Shown piece after piece: positions 17,737 to 24,728 of a DNA stretch of 64,000 nucleotides. Numbering within the stretch: position 1 is the first letter of the stretch; each line of letters begins with the position of its first letter. The stretch is taken from the NCBI RefSeq assembly GCF_900167065.1, contig NZ_FUYA01000001.1, positions 496,001 to 560,000 of the forward strand, written 5' to 3'. The position numbers and the translations under genes were made by a program. The DNA comes from Desulfobaculum bizertense DSM 18034 (GTDB lineage Bacteria; Desulfobacterota; Desulfovibrionia; Desulfovibrionales; Desulfovibrionaceae). The notes beneath the pieces were generated by a model. That model was given only the letters and a program-made list of their open reading frames with translations, was not told where the DNA came from and did not search any database.

Positions 17737-19341
17737 ATGTCTGAAGCTTGGGCTCAAATATCTGATATACTCGCGAAAACGACCGGACCCGGCACCTACA
17801 AGGTATGGATTAAACCCCTTGAGGCCGAGCAATCCCCCGGTGGGCTTACCGTTTTGGCGCCGAACAGCTTTGTTGCTTCCTGGGTCAAGGACAGGTTGGC
17901 TGATGACATCGCCGACGCCGCCGCTCAGGTCTTAGGCAGTCGTCCGAGCATCGAAATCAAGGTTCGCAGACGCGAAAAGCGTGTGAAAACCACTGTCATT
18001 GAGCAGCCTTTGCTGCAAACCGCATCCGTACAGGCCCCGACGCCCGCTTTCGCTATGGCGGGCGCTCCCTCCGCGCCGAACAGTGCCCCTCAGTATTCCG
18101 CTCCCGCTCGTGAGCATGAAGGCCCTGTCTCCGCGCAGCGTATTATTACTCAGAACATTCCTGAGGCCTTTACAGAACTTGCCCAGCGTGGCCAGCAGGC
18201 GCAGCAGCGTCGTGCTCGCCTCGCGTCTCCTGCCCAGCAGCCCCAGCACGTTGCTCCGCAGCACATGCAGCAGATGGGACTTCCCAACTTGACCCCCGCG
18301 GCTCCAAAAACTTTCGATTACCACAACTGGCGTTTCTGTTTCGATGACTTCGTTGTTGGACCCTGCAACCGGCTCGCTTTTGCCGCCGCTAGCGGTATGT
18401 GCAACAACCAGCTCATGACAAACCAGCTCTTTTTGAATTCCGCTCCCGGGCTGGGAAAAACGCATCTGTTGCAGGCTATTGGTGCTCAAATCGCTACCAC
18501 CTCCAACCGCAGCAATGTGCGCGTTGGCTATGCAACAGCAGAAGAATTTACTCGTCAGCTTATTCTCGCCATTCGCGCCAAAGAAGTTGAACGTTTCAAG
18601 GCGCAGTATCGTGAGAACCTCGACGTTCTCCTTCTTGAGGATGTGCACTTCCTTCAGGGACGGCAGGTTGCTCAGGATGAGATGTTGGCGACTCTTATCG
18701 CCCTTGAGAACAGAGGATGCAAAATCGTTATGTCCAGCTCGTTCCTTCCAAGGGAACTTAAGGACATTGACGGTCATTTGACCTCGCGTCTCAATGCGGG
18801 ATTCCTCGCAACTATTGATACTCCTGATTTCGACACCCGTCGGCGCATTGTGACCTCCAAGGCAAGTCTGCATCAGGTCGTGCTTCCCGGTGAGGTCTCT
18901 GAGTATCTTGCCGACAATCTGCGCGATGATGTGCGTCAGATTGAAAGCTGCATTAAGAATCTCGTTCTCAAGGCTCGGCTCCTTGGTGAGAACATTACGA
19001 TGGATCTCGCCGCCGATATTCTTCAGAACTACACGACCAGCAACAACGTCAGTCACTTTAGTTTACAGAAGATTGTGCGCTTCATTTGTGAGAGCTTTGA
19101 CCTCACGTATGAGCAGCTCTCTTCCAAGACTCGCAAGCGCAGCGTTGTTATGGCTCGTAACACTGCCTTCTTCCTCGCCCGTCGTTACACTGACCTCGGT
19201 CTCAAGCAGATCGGCAGTCAGTTCAACCGTCGTCACTCAACGGTGCTCAAGGGCATCACCAACGTCGAACGAGAAATCTCTTTACAGACTCCCCTCGGTC
19301 GCCAGCTCGACACTGTCGTCGAGCGCATTAAAACTTTTTAG
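17737..19341 (+). CDS. dnaA: Divergent DnaA-family replication initiator (probable second DnaA)
   Basis: A 534-aa AAA+ initiator. A short domain I is followed by a long Ala/Gln/Pro-rich linker (about 85-190, e.g. QRGQQAQQRRARLASPAQQ). Domain III has Walker A APGLGKTHL and a Walker B LLLEDVHFLQ. C-terminal domain IV carries the DnaA signature-like helix GLKQIGSQFNRRHSTVLKGI; the usual GGRDHTTV is altered to NRRHSTVL. Genomes of Desulfovibrio are annotated with two DnaA proteins, and this ruv-linked one fits the second (from memory). ATG 17737 is better placed after AGGA than ATG 17731. The gene ends 21 bp before repeat copy 4. Confidence 0.88.
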   Translation: MSEAWAQISDILAKTTGPGTYKVWIKPLEAEQSPGGLTVLAPNSFVASWVKDRLADDIADAAAQVLGSRPSIEIKVRRREKRVKTTVIEQPLLQTASVQAPTPAFAMAGAPSAPNSAPQYSAPAREHEGPVSAQRIITQNIPEAFTELAQRGQQAQQRRARLASPAQQPQHVAPQHMQQMGLPNLTPAAPKTFDYHNWRFCFDDFVVGPCNRLAFAAASGMCNNQLMTNQLFLNSAPGLGKTHLLQAIGAQIATTSNRSNVRVGYATAEEFTRQLILAIRAKEVERFKAQYRENLDVLLLEDVHFLQGRQVAQDEMLATLIALENRGCKIVMSSSFLPRELKDIDGHLTSRLNAGFLATIDTPDFDTRRRIVTSKASLHQVVLPGEVSEYLADNLRDDVRQIESCIKNLVLKARLLGENITMDLAADILQNYTTSNNVSHFSLQKIVRFICESFDLTYEQLSSKTRKRSVVMARNTAFFLARRYTDLGLKQIGSQFNRRHSTVLKGITNVEREISLQTPLGRQLDTVVERIKTF

Positions 19342-19362
19342 GAGAGGAGAAGGTGGGATTAA

Positions 19363-19795
19363 CCGGGGCCAGCCCCGGACCCCGCGTAAGGGAATGATTC
19401 CCTTACGTATCCTCATCGAGTTTAAAAGCCCTGCAAGCTTCGCTTGCAGGGCTTTTAAACTTGTTGGGGCTAGCGTCGAGAGCCTCTTTCTCTTTTGCGT
19501 GTGTGCCACCATTTTCATTCTGAACGCAAGCGTTCAGAATGAAAATAAGTGCGGCAGAAAAGGTAGAAGCACACGCGTTGAGGAAATTCCCCTAGCTCAA
19601 AAAAATACGGCTGATGGAGAGGAAAGCGAAGCTTTCATCCCATTCAGCCGTATTTTTTTGAGCGATAGCGGGATTCCCAAGGGCCTCGTCCTTGGGCGGG
19701 GTCAAGGGGCAGCGCCCCTTGCAGGGTTTGGGACAGAGTCCCAACAAAAGTCCCGCCCACCGGCGCCCCTTGCAGAGCACGAGACGGCGTCTCGT
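19363..19795 (+). repeat. Hairpin-array repeat, copy 4
   Basis: Lies between convergent dnaA and the heptose adenylyltransferase. H1 has a different stem here, CCGGGGCCAGCCCCGG; H2 at 19385-19407. H3 is a perfect 19-bp stem of the GTTTAAAAGCCC type. H4 is a near-perfect long stem ATTTTCATTCTGAACGC/GCGTTCAGAATGAAAAT. H5 at 19595-19663 is of the TACGGCTGA type with seven T. H6, H7 and H8 TTGGGACAGAGTCCCAA follow, then an extra ACGAGACGGCGTCTCGT unit ending at 19795. Confidence 0.94.
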
Positions 19796-19929
19796 AGCCA
19801 GAATTTCCGATACTGGGCGATTTTAGCGGTGGTGGATAATTCTGAGTAGTTTGGTGTGGAAAAAGCGCGAAGGGCTTGTAAAAGATGTGGAAATGTGGCC
19901 TCAGTGGGAGCTGAAGCCACGTTTTGGGC

Positions 19930-20406
19930 TTATTTTGCTTCTGCGGAGCAGGTGCGGAGGATTTTTTGAATGAGTCCTGTTGTGGAGTAGCCGGGCAAGA
20001 GCTTGAGGGAGTGGACAGAGCCGCCGGAGGCTTCGACGATGTCGCGGCCGACGATGTTTTCGATAGCCCAGTCGCCGCCTTTTACGAGGACGTGAGGCTG
20101 AACGGCTTGAATCAGCTCGTAGGGAGTATCCTCGTCAAAGGGTATAACGGCGTCCACACACGCGAGAGAGGCGAGCACATACATGCGCTGCTCTGTGGGG
20201 TTGAGAGGGCGCGTCGGGCCTTTGAGGCGGCGTACAGAGTCGCTGCTGTTGACGCCGACGATGAGAAAGTCACCGAGCTGGCGAGCGCGGGCCAAAAGGT
20301 CGGCGTGCCCAGCATGCAAAATATCGAAACAGCCGTTGGTGAAAACGATGCGCCTGGTGCTGCGCAGGGGCGCAATTACGCTGGGGATGTCGTCACGGCT
20401 CAGCAT
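19930..20406 (-). CDS. D-glycero-beta-D-manno-heptose 1-phosphate adenylyltransferase (RfaE2/HldE C-terminal type)
   Basis: A stand-alone 158-aa nucleotidyltransferase for making ADP-heptose, the activated sugar for the lipopolysaccharide inner core. Motifs of the cytidylyltransferase-like superfamily are present: [13 protein letters not shown] near the N-terminus, [14 protein letters not shown] and the late [11 protein letters not shown] (ISTT-like). Length matches the single-domain enzyme; the kinase half must be elsewhere. ATG 20406 has CAGGA 5 nt upstream; start codons at 20439 or 20553 would add residues that look like leader. It is consistent with the LPS glycosyltransferases at 60-62 kb. 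Confidence 0.85.
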   Translation of the reverse strand: MLSRDDIPSVIAPLRSTRRIVFTNGCFDILHAGHADLLARARQLGDFLIVGVNSSDSVRRLKGPTRPLNPTEQRMYVLASLACVDAVIPFDEDTPYELIQAVQPHVLVKGGDWAIENIVGRDIVEASGGSVHSLKLLPGYSTTGLIQKILRTCSAEAK

Positions 20407-20545
20407 TTTTTCCTGAGCGGAGGGGAACGGAGTGCTCATAGTTGTGTGTACTTGGTCTAAAAAAGTTGAGGGGAAACGCCCGTCATGGGCGTGCAGACAG
20501 GTATAGCCTTTTTTGAATGAGACGTCATTTCCGTGGGGGGAGAGA

Positions 20546-20587
20546 TTGTCCACAGAAAATTACACAAGTGGTCACAAATTTTGCACA
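20546..20587 (+). promoter_or_regulatory. Cluster of DnaA-box-like 9-mers
   Basis: Within the 305-bp divergent spacer 20407-20711, three same-strand CACA-ended 9-mers lie close together: TTGTCCACA (20546-20554, one mismatch to TTWTNCACA), AATTACACA (20558-20566, two mismatches) and TTTTGCACA (20579-20587, full match). Start-to-start spacing is 12 and 21 nt. Together with the pair upstream of dnaA, DnaA-box-like clusters flank the initiator gene. The function is inference. Confidence 0.4.
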
Positions 20588-20711
20588 ATGTGAGATGAAG
20601 CTTGCTCCGGGGAAAAAATCATGATGAGGAACAGAGAATTTCTGAGAAGACACGTAGAGAAATGAGGAGAGAGAGGGACTCACCACTCACTTCTGATACA
20701 TGAGGTTACTA

Positions 20712-21266
20712 ATGAAAAGAATTTGGATTGGAGCACTTGGACTGTGTTGTTTGCTGCTTGGAGCATGTGCCTCGCAACAGCCTGTACAACTCAATTATTC
20801 TCCTGATCGCTGGGCAGAAAGCTGTACGGGAGAGGTGCAGCTTGAGCCGATGCACGATGCCCGAAAGGAAACGCAGTTTATTGTCCGAGAGGGCAAGGTA
20901 CTGAAAACCGACAGGGATGTGCCGGGCTGGATACAGTCCGCACTGCGGGATGAGCTGGAGCTTCGTGGCTGCCGTGTTGTTTCTCCACAGGTGCACGATG
21001 GCCCTTTTTCACAGCCGTATAGACTTGGCGGAACATTATACGAAGCACGCCTTCGGACGTCATACCTGAAGCAGCAGCTGGTCCTGAAATTCCAGATTAC
21101 GCTGGAGCAGGGTGAGAGGAAGATTTTTGACAAGACCTATCGAGGGGCGTGGGATACCACGGATTTGCCGACACAGGCGACCTTGCAGGAACTGCTGTCC
21201 TCCTCGCTGGAAGACATGATGAAAGACGTTATGGCAGATGTGAGCCACGTCATGCAAAAGAAATAG
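20712..21266 (+). CDS. Predicted lipoprotein of unknown function
   Basis: A 184-aa protein with a lipoprotein signal peptide ending in the lipobox LLLGAC (Cys near residue 20), so it is probably anchored in the outer membrane. The mature part contains RDELELRGCRVV and a beta-rich middle (QLVLKFQITLEQG), a layout reminiscent of small YajG-like lipoproteins, but I cannot assign a family with confidence. ATG 20712 follows TGAGG; the in-frame ATG at 20700 has no ribosome-binding site. A terminator follows directly. Confidence 0.75.
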   Translation: MKRIWIGALGLCCLLLGACASQQPVQLNYSPDRWAESCTGEVQLEPMHDARKETQFIVREGKVLKTDRDVPGWIQSALRDELELRGCRVVSPQVHDGPFSQPYRLGGTLYEARLRTSYLKQQLVLKFQITLEQGERKIFDKTYRGAWDTTDLPTQATLQELLSSSLEDMMKDVMADVSHVMQKK

Positions 21267-21286
21267 GACGCTGGAACTGAAAAGAG

Positions 21287-21313
21287 GACCTCGGTAAAAC
21301 GGGGTCTTTTTTT
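21287..21313 (+). terminator. Intrinsic terminator after the lipoprotein gene
   Basis: GACCTCG-GTAAAA-CGGGGTC (one T-G pair) followed by seven T, 20 nt after the stop codon. Confidence 0.85.
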
Positions 21314-21545
21314 GTGCGTGGCGGGCAAAAAAAAGTGAAAAATATATTTCAAGACATATCGGGACCCTCTTTTGAAAATGAGAATGAGTTCCTGATACGG
21401 GGCTGCTTTTGGGCTTGCAAATCGGCACGGGACAGGGCAGAACTGATAGTGAGGTGGAGAAGTCTGCATTGCTCTCCAGACGAGAGCTGGTGCGGGTTTT
21501 CTTTCTCCAAGCGAGGCAGGAAAGCGCTGGAGCCTGCCTTTTTTT
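21314..21545 (+). ncRNA. Possible small RNA or long leader between two terminators
   Basis: This stretch without a supported protein gene ends in its own terminator-like hairpin (AGGCAGG at 21514-21520, CCTGCCT at 21533-21539, then seven T). Because the previous gene already has a terminator upstream, the second one implies a short transcript starting inside the region, such as a small RNA or an attenuated leader of cheW. I could not match a known RNA class, and no clear promoter was found. Confidence 0.35.
21514..21545 (+). terminator. Terminator-like hairpin upstream of cheW
   Basis: AGGCAGG and CCTGCCT pair across a 12-nt loop, followed by an uninterrupted T-run. It lies about 70 nt before the cheW start. 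Confidence 0.7.
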
Positions 21546-21617
21546 GACGCGAAAGGATGCGCGTTATTGAAGAAAACTTATGTTCAGTCTGGCGCTCCGT
21601 TTTTTGGCGGAGGACTT

Positions 21618-22190
21618 ATGGTACAGCAAAAAGCACAAGAAGCTGGTCAGTATCTGAGTTTTGTTTTGGCGGGTGAGCTGTATGCTCTGGACATTTCAAA
21701 GGTCAGGGAGGTTCTGGAAGTACAGGAAGTCACCAAGATCCCGCGGACTCCAGAGTTTTTGCGTGGGGTGATTAACCTGCGCGGCAATGCGGTCCCGGTC
21801 GTGGACATGCGTCTCAAGTTCGGCATGTCGGCGACGGAATACACCGTGAACACCTGCATTATCATAATGGAAGTCAACATGGACGGCGAAGAGCTGATTC
21901 TTGGCGCTCTGGCTGATTCGGTGCGCGAAGTGATTGAGCTGACGGGCGATGAGATCAAGCCACCGCCGCGAATGGGGACCACTGTCGACACAAACTTCAT
22001 CAGTGGCATGTCCAAACAGGATGAGCAGTTTATTATGCTGCTGGACATCGATACGGTGTTCTCTGCGGAAGAGCTTCAGGCTGTGCGGTCTGTTGATGTA
22101 GCCCCAGAACCTGTACAGAATGCACAGGCTCTGGAACCACAGGGAAAAGATGAAGATTTGCCGGGCTTGGAAGGCCTTGCCCCGGCATAG
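21618..22190 (+). CDS. cheW: Chemotaxis coupling protein CheW
   Basis: A 190-aa CheW-like adaptor that links chemoreceptors to the CheA kinase. Typical motifs are GQYLSFVLAGELYALDISKVREVLE, the IPRTPEFLRGVINLRGNAVPVVDMRLKFG segment and the C-terminal ISGMSKQDEQFIMLLDIDTVF. The last ~30 residues form an extra acidic, Pro-rich tail beyond the normal domain. ATG 21618 sits 4 nt after GGAGG. It is not next to other chemotaxis genes in this window. Confidence 0.93.
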   Translation: MVQQKAQEAGQYLSFVLAGELYALDISKVREVLEVQEVTKIPRTPEFLRGVINLRGNAVPVVDMRLKFGMSATEYTVNTCIIIMEVNMDGEELILGALADSVREVIELTGDEIKPPPRMGTTVDTNFISGMSKQDEQFIMLLDIDTVFSAEELQAVRSVDVAPEPVQNAQALEPQGKDEDLPGLEGLAPA

Positions 22191-22205
22191 TCGTATGAGT
22201 GCTTT

Positions 22206-23168
22206 TTAGGCGTGTTGGCTGCTTGAGCTTGCTTGTTCAAGCAGCTTTTCAATCTCAAGCGGTTCTGGCTTGCCGTCTGCGCGGGCGAGGCTAATGGCCT
22301 GCTTTGCGCACTGCCCCTGACAGACACCGCATCCCATACATTTGGCTGTGTCTACCACAGCCTTTTTTTCTATGATCTGTATGGCGTGGAACTGGCAGTG
22401 CTTTTCACACATGCCGCAGCCGACACATTCTTCTGTGTTGATTTGGGCGATGAAGCCTGAGGAACACAACATCTCAATACCATTCCGCTGGGCCTGCATG
22501 GCTCCACAGCAGCAGCTGCAACAGTTGCAAATAGCGTAGAAGCGTTCCAGCATGGCTTCCTTAAAAAAGACATGATGGACGTGACCGCGCTTGTCCTCTG
22601 CTTTGAGGATTTCAACGGCTTCCTCGGCGGTGATCCAGCGAGATTTGTCTGGATGGTGCTCGCGGATGAAGCTGGCAAAAGGCTCACCAATAATCAGACA
22701 GACATCCATGGGCAGACAGGGATGCTCGCGCAGGGCACGACAGGGGCAGTCCAGCACCGCAATGTGGTCGGGGTGCTGGAGAACAATGTCCTTGGCGTTG
22801 TTGTATGGAAGCACATGCTCAAGGTTGTGAAGCTCAATGTTTCTGTTCACCTGAATGAGCTTAACGGCTTCATCAAGAGGTACAGCCTTGCCGTGATAGG
22901 AGTCGGCCCATGAAAAGTGCGAGGATGTGGTCTCTTCGGGATGGAGAGGATAGAGCTTGTCCATAAGCCAGACAAGGGGGGCGGCGAGCTTGGTGAGCGG
23001 GTGCTTGCCTATTCCAACGCCGATGTAAAAGTAGCAGAAGCGGCCATAGATGTAGCCGTGCAGCTTTTCGAGCCAGCCGAAGTGGGGGAGCTTTTCTGCT
23101 TCTTCGAGAAAAGCAACAGTAGAGGGTTTGACCCAGGGGAAGAATTTAAAAAATTTCGAGAGGGACAT
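22206..23168 (-). CDS. 4Fe-4S ferredoxin-domain protein with Cys-rich central region
   Basis: A 320-aa predicted redox protein. A central Cys-rich part contains LDCPCRALREHPCLPMDVC and, about 75 residues later, ICNCCSCCCGAMQA, which could hold an additional metal centre. Two ferredoxin motifs follow: CVGCGMCEKHC and CMGCGVCQGQC. The N-terminal ~80 residues are hydrophobic in places (YIYGRFCYFYIGVGIG) and may contact the membrane. Its ATG overlaps the stop of the DUF429 gene (TGATG), so it is the last gene of a three-gene operon led by a MarR regulator. Electron donor and acceptor are unknown. Confidence 0.75.
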   Translation of the reverse strand: MSLSKFFKFFPWVKPSTVAFLEEAEKLPHFGWLEKLHGYIYGRFCYFYIGVGIGKHPLTKLAAPLVWLMDKLYPLHPEETTSSHFSWADSYHGKAVPLDEAVKLIQVNRNIELHNLEHVLPYNNAKDIVLQHPDHIAVLDCPCRALREHPCLPMDVCLIIGEPFASFIREHHPDKSRWITAEEAVEILKAEDKRGHVHHVFFKEAMLERFYAICNCCSCCCGAMQAQRNGIEMLCSSGFIAQINTEECVGCGMCEKHCQFHAIQIIEKKAVVDTAKCMGCGVCQGQCAKQAISLARADGKPEPLEIEKLLEQASSSSQHA

Positions 23169-23947
23169 CAGAACCATATCTCCATTCGCAGCCCCTTCAC
23201 ATCGAGCGGAACCGTTGACGCGGGGAGCCTGCGGTCTTGTGGTGAAGCATCGTGGCGAACACGTCGAAAGTGTGCCGCGGTGGATAGTCCAACCAAAGCG
23301 TCGAGTATGTCATCTATTGTGGCGGAATGGAATGAGCTATCGAGAGAAATGTCCAAAAGTCGGGGAAGGAAGGGGTGGAGGAGGGTGAAGCGGGAGAGAA
23401 CGCCTGCGGCATTATGCTTGGAGGCGAGGGTTTTCCCCGCAAGGTGAGCAAAGGCGAGTTCGGGATGAAACTCAAAAAAGCGGTCTTGAAGGGTAGGGTC
23501 CGTGCAGAGCGCTGCGTCGGCTTCGGTCATCTTTGGGACAATGCCCCAGACTGGAAGTCCGGCACCTTTTCCTCTGTACTGGCGGTGGAGCTTCTGAAAT
23601 TCGCGCGCTTTGCCACCATGCCCATACAGAGCCTCGCGCGGCGGGGTTAAAAAGAGTCGTGAAGCGGCTCCCCGGGGCGAGGGGCTGAGTGATTCAAGAA
23701 GGCTGCGGGCCTCACGGTCACAGGTTCTGATTTCGTCGCGGGAGGGGAGGCCAAGCGGCATGTCGAGTGCGATGGCGTCACAATCCTGAGTGAGTGCAAT
23801 CAGTTCTTCAAAATTGTTGGCAAAAAAAACGTCTGGGATTTCTGTGCAGGGCCAGTCTTTGGCTTTGGTGAGAATCCAGCCATTTTTTGTGCCGTCAACT
23901 CCGGCTATGTATTCCCGTGACCGGTCACCGTCCGCGTCTGTGCTCAC
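23168..23947 (-). CDS. DUF429 family protein (predicted RNase H-fold nuclease)
   Basis: A 259-aa member of the DUF429 family, predicted from fold to be RNase H-like. Visible family marks are an early acidic strand (YIAGVDGTKNGWI), AIALDMPLGLPS, the REALYGHGG region and the later FEFHPELAFAHLAG; the C-terminal DDILDALVGLSTAAHF supplies further acidic residues. Substrate is unknown. The GTG start at 23947 overlaps the marR stop (GTGA), and its own stop overlaps the next gene's ATG, so all three genes are translationally linked. Confidence 0.8.
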   Translation of the reverse strand: MSTDADGDRSREYIAGVDGTKNGWILTKAKDWPCTEIPDVFFANNFEELIALTQDCDAIALDMPLGLPSRDEIRTCDREARSLLESLSPSPRGAASRLFLTPPREALYGHGGKAREFQKLHRQYRGKGAGLPVWGIVPKMTEADAALCTDPTLQDRFFEFHPELAFAHLAGKTLASKHNAAGVLSRFTLLHPFLPRLLDISLDSSFHSATIDDILDALVGLSTAAHFRRVRHDASPQDRRLPASTVPLDVKGLRMEIWF

Positions 23948-24438
23948 GAGAGCGCCTCCTTCATGCTTCCCAGAAGTCCATTGAGCGTCCCACGGTTTCC
24001 TGCGGGCAGTGATGCACCAATACTTTCTAAAAGCTCGGCCAGCCTTGGCAGAACATCCTGCAAAAAGTCTTGACCTGCCTGTGTCAGGTTAATGGTCAGC
24101 TTTCTGCGGTCTTCCTGACTCTGGGCGCGGGTCACGTGCCCTTCGGTTTCGAGGCGGTCCAGAAGCCCGGTCATTGTGGCACGGGTTACTCCGGCCTTGC
24201 TCGCAAGCTCGGAAGGGGTCATCTGACTTTCTGGCGCATCCATAAGCAGGGTCAGAACCATAAACTTTCCCTTTGAGACAACGTCCTTGAAAAAACGCTC
24301 CTCGAGGCAGCGAAACATGGCCTGAGCCGTCTCCAAAAGATCGACAGAGGTCTGGACTGCCGAGAAATCTCGGCTGGGGATGCGGGAAAGAACAGAAAGC
24401 AGTGCATCAAACTGGGGTGCAAGCGTATTTGTGGACAT
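23944..24438 (-). CDS. MarR-family transcriptional regulator
   Basis: A 164-aa winged-helix regulator. The recognition-helix region is MTPSELASKAGVTRATMTGLLDRLETEGHV and the wing carries the family's DRR motif in SQEDRRKLTINLTQAG. Such proteins are usually dimeric repressors of neighbouring genes that respond to small molecules or oxidants. It is first in an operon with DUF429 and the ferredoxin protein, and a good promoter lies just upstream, so autoregulation is likely. Confidence 0.9.
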   Translation of the reverse strand: MSTNTLAPQFDALLSVLSRIPSRDFSAVQTSVDLLETAQAMFRCLEERFFKDVVSKGKFMVLTLLMDAPESQMTPSELASKAGVTRATMTGLLDRLETEGHVTRAQSQEDRRKLTINLTQAGQDFLQDVLPRLAELLESIGASLPAGNRGTLNGLLGSMKEALS

Positions 24439-24470
24439 GTGGACTCCGTTTTCGAAGAATAACGACAGCC

Positions 24471-24499
24471 ATTGTAAATTGCAGAAGTTTGTACGTCAA
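24471..24499 (-). promoter_or_regulatory. Sigma-70 promoter for the marR operon
   Basis: Read on the minus strand: TTGACG, a 17-nt spacer, then TACAAT, placing the start site about 25 nt before the marR ATG. Both hexamers are close to consensus. The rest of the 290-bp divergent spacer before the dehydrogenase gene shows nothing I can name. Confidence 0.7.
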
Positions 24500-24728
24500 T
24501 GTCCTGAAAAGCTTGAGATATGTCCCCGCCTGTGAGAGTATGGGTACGGCTTGAATTAACGCGATGATGCGCAATGCACCAAATGCTGTACACAGTGTCA
24601 GAAGTGCCTGTTCTCTATGACATTTTTGAAATGGCCTGCGTTTGTGTTCACTTATGTCGTTCTTGTGTGCCTGTTGCAACGGTGTGTGCGCCTCAGGGTT
24701 CTTTTGAACATTACAAGGGAGGACGATC

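Noticed and set aside
17932-19056. 374-codon minus-strand frame antisense to dnaA
   Set aside because: It is opposite a well-supported AAA+ protein and shows no motif.
21314-21545. Known riboswitch (cyclic-di-GMP, glycine, cobalamin, fluoride) or 6S/SRP RNA upstream of cheW
   Set aside because: None of the conserved core sequences of these classes could be recognised.
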